The notes beneath the pieces are model-generated. The model was not told where the DNA came from. It made no database searches and worked only from the letters and a program-made list of their open reading frames with translations. Below, one piece after another: positions 1-5,220 of a DNA stretch of 5,220 bases; positions within the stretch are counted from its first letter, which is position 1, and every line of letters starts with the position of its first letter. This DNA comes from DHVE2 group archaeon (GTDB lineage: Archaea; Thermoplasmatota; Thermoplasmata; Thermoplasmatales; Aciduliprofundaceae), in the NCBI GenBank assembly GCA_015520985.1, contig WAOY01000238.1, positions 1 to 5,220 of the forward strand, given 5' to 3'. The translations under genes and the position numbers were made by a program.

Positions 1-57
1 ACCATCCCCACTAACCTATATGGGTATTGTTAGCTGTTTATAAAGGTATTTCTGCTT
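1..57 (-). promoter_or_regulatory. Noncoding left edge with a TATA-like palindrome (37-44)
   Basis: This stretch follows the rnhB stop and contains no gene. It holds TTTATAAA at 37-44, a perfect match to an archaeal TATA core. Read on the minus strand it is preceded by purine-rich GCAGAAATACC, a plausible BRE, and would start a transcript near position 15, serving a minus-strand gene beyond the left edge. Because the box is palindromic the direction is uncertain, but plus-strand transcription would run antisense into rnhB. An imperfect dyad, ACCTATATGGGT (14-25), lies close to the predicted start and could be an operator. No clear terminator hairpin or T-tract follows rnhB. Confidence 0.35.
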
Positions 58-696
58 TCAAAAATCCTCCAAGTTACTCTGCTTCGCTTCGCGGATGACC
101 TTCTTAGCGCTCTTCCACGACCTGCGCACGTGCGGCGGCAGATCGCCATGCTCGCGGTAGTATTTCCTCAAGAATTCGTATGTGCGCGGATCCGCAGGAT
201 AACCGGAGCCGAAGTCTCCTATCTCCTCCGCTATCTTCTCCACTCTCCTGTCCCTCTCTACCTTGGCGATTATGGACGCAGCGCTCACCTCTGGGTACTT
301 CGCATCCGCCTTGTGCTCCGAGATGATTTTCGGACGGTAGCTCAGATGCGAGAGTATCTCCTCTGAGAAGCGGGACTCGTTCACGTCTGCGGCGTCCACA
401 TATATCACGTTGCCGTGAAGTTCCTCTATCACGTCGGCGAAGAGGAGGACCTCGATTTCGTTTATGGTCATCTCCTGGCGCATCCTGTCTATCTCCTCCG
501 GTTCTATGACCCGCACCACGACCCTGTCCGCGATCTTCCTTATCTCATCCGCGAGAAAGCGCCTTCTATTCGGGCTCAGTTTCTTGGAGTCCCTGACCCC
601 TATTCTCTCCAGATCTTCGCGATTTGCGCACACGCCGGCGATGACCATGGGGCCTATCACCGGGCCTCGTCCTGCCTCGTCCACGCCGCATGCCAT
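58..696 (-). CDS. rnhB: Ribonuclease HII, archaeal type
   Basis: This enzyme cleaves the RNA strand of RNA/DNA hybrids and incises at single ribonucleotides in DNA, so it acts in primer removal and ribonucleotide excision repair in the cytoplasm. The N-terminus carries the family signature GVDEAGRGPVIGP. Counted from this ATG, the expected acidic tetrad is complete: D6 and E7 in VDEAGRG, D101 in IYVDAAD, and D131 in EHKADAK. The substrate-reading GRG and the GSGYPADPRT segment near residues 163-172 are also present. The length, 212 aa, is normal for the family. The chain ends in QSNLEDF, which resembles a PCNA-interacting (PIP) box with Q, L and F at the right spacing. Two starts are possible: GTG at 699 and ATG at 696. 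The purine-rich GGAGAG (704-709) lies 7 bases before the ATG but only 4 before the GTG, so the ATG is preferred; using the GTG adds one residue. The gene is last in a three-gene operon, about 15 bases after its neighbour, and ends in TGA. Confidence 0.97.
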   Translation of the reverse strand: MACGVDEAGRGPVIGPMVIAGVCANREDLERIGVRDSKKLSPNRRRFLADEIRKIADRVVVRVIEPEEIDRMRQEMTINEIEVLLFADVIEELHGNVIYVDAADVNESRFSEEILSHLSYRPKIISEHKADAKYPEVSAASIIAKVERDRRVEKIAEEIGDFGSGYPADPRTYEFLRKYYREHGDLPPHVRRSWKSAKKVIREAKQSNLEDF

Positions 697-711
697 CACA
701 CATCTCTCCGA

Positions 712-1404
712 TCAGCGTATCTTGGATATGGTGAAGGATTCAATGCTCACCCCTCCCCGCTCTATCCTGAACTCCACCCAGTTGGTGGTCATGGCCGACG
801 GTATGCCCTGCACACGGAAGTAATGCTTTCCTTCCCTCTCGGAGAACTCCAGCACCCCGTCGGAGAGCCTCTTGAACATCTCTATGGTCCTCTCATCGTG
901 CATCCCGGAGTTGAGGGTGTAGAAGCCGAGCATTCCGTCCCTGCGGACCATGGCGCTCACCTTCTCCACGAAGGCGGACATCCCCAGGGCGGGGACGAAG
1001 AGGAGGAGAGAGGACACAGGGATCATTATTCTGTACCTTTCAAATACGTCTGCCCTTCTCATTATCACGTTGAGGAGGGTTTCCAGATCCTTCCTGTTCT
1101 CCAGAAGCGTGGCTCTACCGTCTCTGTGATCGAAGTCCAGGAACTGTGTGGGGATGGAGTAGAGGTCTATAAAGTGAACCCCCTCCGTTTTGGATGTGAA
1201 GGAGGATAATCTTTCCAGAACAGAAGTGTAAGGCTTGTCCACGGTGACTATTATCGCCCCCTCGCCCCTCTCCAGGGCCTTGGCGATCAGGTACAGGGAG
1301 AAGGTGTTTGCCCCCGTGAACGCCTTTCCGATGAAGAATATGTTGCTACCCGGCGAGAATCCCCCTCCGAGCAGGTGATCAAACTTCGCGGACGTGGGTA
1401 TCAT
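712..1404 (-). CDS. Single-domain KaiC/RecA-like protein with degenerate nucleotide-binding motifs
   Basis: This 230-aa protein has the layout of one KaiC-type RecA-fold domain. It opens with IPTSAKFDHLLGGGFSPGS (residues 2-20), which matches the family pattern IPTG-x-x-x-FD-x-LLGGG-x-x-x-GS. It closes with a family-like C-terminal strand pair, RVQG...WVEFRIERGGVSIES (about 197-223). The Walker A position reads GKAFTGANTF (26-35) where family members have G-x-x-G-x-GKTT, so the P-loop lysine is replaced by alanine. The Walker B position reads RIMIPVSSLLLF (125-136), where proline 129 stands in place of the usual aspartate. Hydrolysis of ATP is therefore unlikely, and a structural, regulatory or partner-binding role is inferred. 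The start ATG overlaps the upstream TGA by four bases (ATGA, 1401-1404) and has GGTGG four bases upstream, which fixes the start and implies translational coupling. It has no signal peptide and no membrane segment. The specific function is not recognised. Confidence 0.85.
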   Translation of the reverse strand: MIPTSAKFDHLLGGGFSPGSNIFFIGKAFTGANTFSLYLIAKALERGEGAIIVTVDKPYTSVLERLSSFTSKTEGVHFIDLYSIPTQFLDFDHRDGRATLLENRKDLETLLNVIMRRADVFERYRIMIPVSSLLLFVPALGMSAFVEKVSAMVRRDGMLGFYTLNSGMHDERTIEMFKRLSDGVLEFSEREGKHYFRVQGIPSAMTTNWVEFRIERGGVSIESFTISKIR

Positions 1405-2756
1405 TGTACCACCTTCCGGAGCCTCAGAGTTATGCCCTCGCGATCCTCCATCACCATGATCCTAGGTGCCTTCCTGGGTTTCACACTCTCAATCATGTAC
1501 ACTCCGTGCAGCTCGTAGATCCTCAGGTACGTCTTGGCCAGGTAGAGGAGTTTTCTTTTTACCTCGCTCTCCTCGGGCAGTATTCCTATCCCAACGTCGC
1601 CCCACTCACTGAGCCAGTTTATTCCGAGGTTAACCAGGTTCACAAGGTCTTCACCGGAGTAGGTTGCCTCTATGGTTCCGTACTCGGTGATGTCCACGAC
1701 GGGCCCGGTGCTTATCCTGTTGAGATACTGCATGACCGTTTTCCAGACCTCGTGCCTGTCCTCGGGGTTCCTTGAAAATCCATCCACCATATGCTCCTCT
1801 CTCTCCACGAGGGGAGTGCTCTTTATTATCTTCAGGTACCTCCTCTCCCCCTCCTCCAGGTAGTCCTTCAGGTAGTTGTAATAATCTTCCGATGAGAACC
1901 TCTCCGAGGGTGCAATTACCACGCCTCTCCGGGCCTTCACGTTTGCCAGGGCCGTGCTCACGATTAGGGGCTGATACACCTCCTCCGGCACATCTCCTGT
2001 TATCTCGATGATGTTGTAGCTCCCTGCGCTCAGCCCCCCGCCTAGGTATACGTCCAGGTCAGCAATACCTGTGGAGATTATATCTCCGGAGATGGTGAAC
2101 CTGATCCTCCCCTCCCGGATCCTGTGAGACGGTGCGTAGAAGTAGAACTTCCTGCCGGATACGCCGATGATGTACTTCTTTCTTACGCGCCTTTTTCTTA
2201 GATGCTCCACGGTGAAACTCTCTATCCCGTATCCCCCGGCCTTCTCGGAGGACACGCTTAGGAAGCAATCCGGGATTATACGTATCTCCTCGTCTCCTTT
2301 GGTTGTGGGGATGAATATGTTTATCCCACCGTTCCTCACAAGGTCCTGATGCAGGAGGTAGACCAGTTCCTCCACGCTCACCTCGTCGTGGCGCATCTTG
2401 TAATCAATCACCAGTTCGTCTATGTCACGTATCAGCAGAATGCCACCTCTCTCTATCCTGCTGGCGTAAACGTAGAGCCTTTTAAGTTTCTCCACGGAAT
2501 GGTGAAGGGAGAAGTTGTCAATGTACCTGGGCTCAAAGTCCTCCCGGCCATCACCGCTGGCCTTTACAACTTCCCCGTCTCTGAAAGAGTATATGTAAAT
2601 GCGCTCCTCTCTGGAAACGTTGCGGGCTATGTACTCCGCAATCTCCGTGAAATGCGTGTCATACTCGCCTCTCACCACCACACTGACCGGATCGCTGCCG
2701 AACACCCCCCTTATCTCTGGGGGTATTCGGTACCTCATTGTCTCCACGAATTTCAC
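1401..2756 (-). CDS. Tandem RecA-fold protein, GvpD/KaiC-like, with both P-loops degenerate
   Basis: This 451-aa protein appears to contain two RecA-like domains in the GvpD-like arrangement found in many archaea. Domain 1 (about 8-215) begins RYRIPPEIRGVF. Its Walker A position is RGEYDTHFTEIA (29-40), with no GK[ST], while the Walker B-like strand ILLIRDIDELV (106-116) keeps aspartates. It ends with a KaiC-like RVRKKYIIGVSGRKFYFY (191-207). Domain 2 (about 222-451) begins ISTGIADLDVYLGGGLSAGS (227-246), a clear family signature. Its P-loop position ITGDVPEEVYQ (252-262) again lacks glycine-lysine, while VVDITEYG (353-360) may be the Walker B strand. The resemblance to GvpD is by architecture only: no gas-vesicle structural genes are visible, so the protein should not be named gvpD. 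The GTG at 2756 is chosen because AGGA (2763-2766) lies six bases upstream; ATG at 2738 is an alternative. It is first in the operon, overlapping the next gene by four bases, which suggests that the two RecA-fold proteins form a complex. Confidence 0.85.
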   Translation of the reverse strand: MKFVETMRYRIPPEIRGVFGSDPVSVVVRGEYDTHFTEIAEYIARNVSREERIYIYSFRDGEVVKASGDGREDFEPRYIDNFSLHHSVEKLKRLYVYASRIERGGILLIRDIDELVIDYKMRHDEVSVEELVYLLHQDLVRNGGINIFIPTTKGDEEIRIIPDCFLSVSSEKAGGYGIESFTVEHLRKRRVRKKYIIGVSGRKFYFYAPSHRIREGRIRFTISGDIISTGIADLDVYLGGGLSAGSYNIIEITGDVPEEVYQPLIVSTALANVKARRGVVIAPSERFSSEDYYNYLKDYLEEGERRYLKIIKSTPLVEREEHMVDGFSRNPEDRHEVWKTVMQYLNRISTGPVVDITEYGTIEATYSGEDLVNLVNLGINWLSEWGDVGIGILPEESEVKRKLLYLAKTYLRIYELHGVYMIESVKPRKAPRIMVMEDREGITLRLRKVVQ

Positions 2757-2759
2757 AGT

Positions 2760-2790
2760 GGTTCCTGGAGTGTCGAAACTTCCGGGAACC
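2760..2790 (-). promoter_or_regulatory. Inverted repeat over the ribosome binding site of the 451-aa gene
   Basis: The arms GGTTCCTGGA (2760-2769) and TCCGGGAACC (2781-2790) are inverted copies separated by 11 bases. Nine of the ten pairs are Watson-Crick. The tenth is T opposite G on the plus strand, which becomes an A-C mismatch in minus-strand RNA. In a minus-strand transcript the stem would bury AGGA (2763-2766), the apparent Shine-Dalgarno of the 451-aa gene, and would end three bases before its GTG. Each arm is also part of a TTCCnGGA(A/G) element (2762-2770 and 2780-2788), so a DNA-binding operator is an equally good reading. The dyad itself is seen directly; its role is inferred. Confidence 0.5.
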
Positions 2791-2814
2791 CCCGATACTA
2801 ATCGTCATTCCGCA

Positions 2815-2827
2815 CTTAATTTTTTCG
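2815..2827 (-). promoter_or_regulatory. Candidate BRE/TATA promoter for the minus-strand RecA-fold/rnhB operon
   Basis: On the minus strand this stretch reads CGAAAAAATTAAG, a BRE-like CGAAA joined to an AT-rich box. It is the most AT-rich element upstream of the first operon gene. At the usual archaeal spacing the transcript would start near 2790-2796, giving a leader of roughly 35-40 bases before the GTG at 2756. Almost all of that leader is taken up by the dyad at 2760-2790. The box does not match the TATA consensus well, so confidence is moderate to low. Confidence 0.4.
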
Positions 2828-2840
2828 CCCGTGTGGTCTG

Positions 2841-2855
2841 CGAAAGTGATAAATA
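2841..2855 (+). promoter_or_regulatory. Archaeal BRE/TATA promoter of the surface-protein gene, probably leaderless
   Basis: The stretch CGAAAGTGATAAATA reads as a purine-rich BRE (CGAAAG, 2841-2846) followed by an AT-rich TATA-like box (2847-2855). Its centre lies about 26-28 bases before the ATG at 2879. This is the normal archaeal distance from box to transcription start, so the transcript would begin at or within a few bases of the start codon. The absence of any GGAGG-like site in the 15 bases before the ATG agrees with this. The call rests on spacing and composition only. Confidence 0.6.
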
Positions 2856-2878
2856 CTGGATTACCTATATTTTCGCTA

Positions 2879-5220
2879 ATGAAACGTTTCGTTTCAGTCG
2901 CGCTGGCTGTGCTGTTATCGGCTACTCTATTTTATACCATATCAGTGCAGTTCACCCATCCGCAGATCCCGCATTTTTCTGAATCTCCGTTGACCCGATC
3001 CCAGTTCCTCAGGGAGATGGCCACATACCTCGATGATTATGACCCGGCAAGGCTGAAAGATTGGGTGAACTCGCAGAACGCTCTGGATCCCCGATACGAC
3101 GACTCTCCTGTAAAGCCCGGGGACTTCGTGGACGGAAATGTTGAGAACTGCATGGAGGAGAAGTACTTCCACCAGCAGCTTGCCTTGAAGAATGGCCCGG
3201 TTTTCAGGACCCAGCTTCTCAGCGAGAAAATTATAGAGTACGAGTGGGCGCACCTGACGGAGAAGCGCAGAGGGTGGCAGGTTCTCCACTGGCTAAACTC
3301 CCTGGAGAAGTACCGGGTAAGGTATGAGAAGGAGGTCAATTCGTCTGAGAGGAATTTCTGGTACAGCGAAGACTGGTACAATGAGACTCTTATAAATCAT
3401 CTCGAGTGGCTTGCCTATAAGCTGAGCGGGGATATAGACAATTGGAAACTCGCCTTCCTGATTGCATACGGCATAAAGAGCATAGACGATGCGAAGCTGG
3501 GGCCATTCAAGGCACCGCTCACTCCCCGCGTTAAACCGGGATATTCCGCGGAGGATTCCACCCGGAACCGTGCGGGGATCAATGTCACCTTGCACATCGT
3601 GGATTACTATTCCGGCGAATCTGACTGCTACTCCGGGAACGATATCTATATGAAAATTTATATTGGAAGCAGTGGATGGACTTTCACCGGACCAGAAGAC
3701 GAGGACTCATGGTCCGGAGACGCAACATTCACCGCCTACGTTACATCAACCACGGTACAGATCACCGTCCATGTTTACGAAGATGACTCAGCCGCCTGCG
3801 GCAGCGATGACGATTACGGGTCCTTCACGATAACTTACAACACCGTGACCAAGACATGGAGCGGTGATACCTCAGTGCCTTACGCGGAGACCAGCGGTGA
3901 CGATGGCTGGGCTGATATTTGGTTCTACGTGGAGAGCGACTCCGACAACAATCCCCGGGAGGTTACAAGGGGGGAGGACGGCGCGGGATACCTGATAACC
4001 GAGTACAACGGCAAGACCAACTACAACGACCCCCAGGACACCTGGGAGTTCAACATTGACCAGAACGACATTGCGAACAAGCAGACCATTGTGTTTCAGG
4101 TTACGCCGAATCAGAACGCCGATTACGACGTGTACCTGTACGACCCAAACGGGAACAATATCGCCTCTGCGGCCCACGTGGGTGATGGGGTCATAGAGAG
4201 CGTGGTTTACCGCCTTTCATCCAGCGATCCCACAGGATACTACTACGTCGTGATTAAGAGGCAAGCGGGATACGGTGCCTATACTTTCCACTTCGATGTG
4301 CGCGATATGCGCGAGATATCTGTCTCCGTTACTGGGCTGCAGTCCGAGGATACCGCGTGGGTCCACTACTACAAGTTCGGGACCCAGCGAGATATCCCGC
4401 TGGACGAGAATCACCCGTTCTTCGAGGATATATGCGACAACCAGACCTACGTTACCGTTGACGTCCCCTCCGGCCTTTACACCTACGACAACACCTCCTA
4501 TTTCATCACCGGCGATGAGAGCATCGTGGTTCACTTTTACCGCACCCCTCTCAGGATCGTCATCAACGAAATATCCTCGGTTGGGAGCGGGAACGATGAG
4601 TGGGTGGAGCTTTACAACGCAGGCTCCGAGAACGTTTACCTGAACGGATGGGTTCTAACTGATCAGGACGGAAACACGTACCGCATCCCCGATGGTCTCT
4701 ATGCCATGCCTCCGGGCAAGTACCTCGTCATTTACTCCGGAGGCGGGAGCGACGTCTACGACTTCTCTTCCGGCTATGCGACCCTTTACACTTCGATAAG
4801 CGAGATGTGGAACGATGATGGCGACGATGTCCTCCTGGTTTACAATGGCCATTACATTGACTACGTGGCCTACGCTAGGGCCACGGGGGATATTGACATT
4901 GATACGCCACCCTCTGGTGTGAATTTCACCCTCGATGGGAGGGGCGCATGGGGCTGCGCACCCGCGCCTTACGCCGGGGGAAGTGTGTCATTGATCCCCA
5001 ACGGTGTGGACAGGGATCGCGCCTCGGACTGGTACATCAGCAACGGCTCCTCAGCGACTCCCGGCTCTTTGAATTCCTTCGTGCTGAACGTTGAAGGTTA
5101 CACCAGGTCTCCTGAGAATGTGAGCATTGGAGCTTCCAACTTGTACGTCGAGAAGATCGCTTTCTCCGCGATAGGTGGCTCCGTCGGAATCTCCTCCCTT
5201 TCCCTGCATCTGTACGGTAA
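2879..5220 (+). CDS. Large exported surface protein with PPC-like and lamin-tail domains (3' end outside window)
   Basis: The frame is open from ATG 2879 to the window end: 780 codons plus two bases, with no stop. Residues 1-24 (MKRF then a hydrophobic stretch) look like a signal peptide or membrane anchor. Residues 35-230 are a charged, aromatic-rich, apparently helical region that I do not recognise. Residues 233-353 form an acidic, C2-like beta domain with possible calcium-binding loops (YEDDSAACGSDDDYG) and two cysteines, C250 and C307. Residues 389-473 resemble a bacterial pre-peptidase C-terminal (PPC) domain, with YDVYLYDPNGN and GYYYVVI. Residues 474-557 are another beta-rich module. 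Residues 558-732 are a lamin-tail domain: IVINEI, DEWVELYN, LNGWVLTD, PPGKYLVIYSG and a closing ATPGSLN. A new module starts after it. Eight Asn-X-Ser/Thr sequons fit an extracytoplasmic glycoprotein. The role is probably cell-surface or adhesive; no catalytic motif is visible. No Shine-Dalgarno precedes the ATG, so leaderless translation is likely. The lamin-tail call is the firmest; the C2-like call is tentative. Confidence 0.9.
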   Translation, partial: MKRFVSVALAVLLSATLFYTISVQFTHPQIPHFSESPLTRSQFLREMATYLDDYDPARLKDWVNSQNALDPRYDDSPVKPGDFVDGNVENCMEEKYFHQQLALKNGPVFRTQLLSEKIIEYEWAHLTEKRRGWQVLHWLNSLEKYRVRYEKEVNSSERNFWYSEDWYNETLINHLEWLAYKLSGDIDNWKLAFLIAYGIKSIDDAKLGPFKAPLTPRVKPGYSAEDSTRNRAGINVTLHIVDYYSGESDCYSGNDIYMKIYIGSSGWTFTGPEDEDSWSGDATFTAYVTSTTVQITVHVYEDDSAACGSDDDYGSFTITYNTVTKTWSGDTSVPYAETSGDDGWADIWFYVESDSDNNPREVTRGEDGAGYLITEYNGKTNYNDPQDTWEFNIDQNDIANKQTIVFQVTPNQNADYDVYLYDPNGNNIASAAHVGDGVIESVVYRLSSSDPTGYYYVVIKRQAGYGAYTFHFDVRDMREISVSVTGLQSEDTAWVHYYKFGTQRDIPLDENHPFFEDICDNQTYVTVDVPSGLYTYDNTSYFITGDESIVVHFYRTPLRIVINEISSVGSGNDEWVELYNAGSENVYLNGWVLTDQDGNTYRIPDGLYAMPPGKYLVIYSGGGSDVYDFSSGYATLYTSISEMWNDDGDDVLLVYNGHYIDYVAYARATGDIDIDTPPSGVNFTLDGRGAWGCAPAPYAGGSVSLIPNGVDRDRASDWYISNGSSATPGSLNSFVLNVEGYTRSPENVSIGASNLYVEKIAFSAIGGSVGISSLSLHLYG

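Noticed and set aside
415..1209. A 264-codon plus-strand open frame antisense to rnhB and the KaiC-like gene
   Set aside because: Its translation is rich in His, Pro and Leu with no domain signature, and it crosses two genes whose protein families are clear on the other strand. It is a shadow of biased codon use.
1401..1404. A frameshift splitting one three-domain RecA-fold gene into two
   Set aside because: The downstream gene has its own ATG, a GGTGG site four bases before it, and a proper domain opening (IPTSAKFDHLLGGG). The ATGA overlap is the usual sign of translational coupling, so two separate genes are more likely.
1401..2756. Naming the 451-aa protein GvpD and inferring gas vesicles
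   Set aside because: Only the domain layout is GvpD-like, the P-loop is missing, and no gas-vesicle structural gene is visible in the window.
2349..2801. A 150-codon plus-strand frame running into the intergenic region
   Set aside because: It is antisense to the N-terminal half of the 451-aa protein, shows no recognisable motif, and would end inside the divergent promoter region.
2864..2873. CCTATATTTT as the TATA box of the surface-protein gene
   Set aside because: It lies only about 10 bases before the ATG, so transcription would begin inside the signal-peptide region. The box at 2847-2855 has the right spacing.
3872..4852. Several minus-strand frames of 65-105 codons inside the surface-protein gene
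   Set aside because: They are Val/Gly-rich mirror translations of the Asp/Thr/Tyr-rich coding frame and have no independent support.

Overview
The window looks like chromosomal DNA from a moderately GC-rich archaeon, probably a euryarchaeon of the Thermoplasmatota/Aciduliprofundum type. That lineage call is an inference from gene content, not a sequence match. The support is an RNase HII of the archaeal type (VDEAGRGPVIGP at the N-terminus, GSGYPADPRT near the C-terminus, a PCNA-binding-like tail), two proteins of the KaiC/GvpD RecA-fold superfamily that is abundant in archaea, TATA/BRE-like promoter elements, a probably leaderless transcript, and a secreted multidomain surface protein rich in Asn-X-Ser/Thr sequons.

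The left half (58-2756) is one compact minus-strand operon, transcribed right to left. It runs from a 451-aa tandem GvpD/KaiC-like protein (1401-2756), through a 4-base ATGA overlap, into a 230-aa single-domain KaiC-like protein (712-1404). After a gap of about 15 bases comes rnhB, RNase HII (58-696). RNase HII keeps its whole active site. In contrast, all three RecA-like domains of its two partners have lost the P-loop lysine, and one has also lost the Walker B aspartate. The operon therefore appears to pair a working RNA/DNA-hybrid nuclease with a set of ATPase-dead RecA-fold proteins. This is the most unusual feature of the window.

A divergent intergenic region (2757-2878) separates the operon from the right half. 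It holds a promoter candidate for each direction and a 10-bp-arm dyad. If transcribed in the minus direction, the dyad would fold directly over the ribosome binding site of the 451-aa gene.

The right half (2879-5220) is one plus-strand gene that runs off the end of the window, with 780 codons visible and no in-frame stop. It encodes an exported protein. In order it has an N-terminal signal or anchor, an unrecognised aromatic-rich and mainly helical region, a C2-like acidic beta domain, a PPC-like beta domain, another beta-rich module, a lamin-tail domain (LTD), and the start of a further module.

Positions 1-57 are noncoding. They hold a strong TATA-like palindrome that may drive a minus-strand gene beyond the left edge. 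No tRNA, rRNA, CRISPR array, insertion sequence or long repeat was seen.
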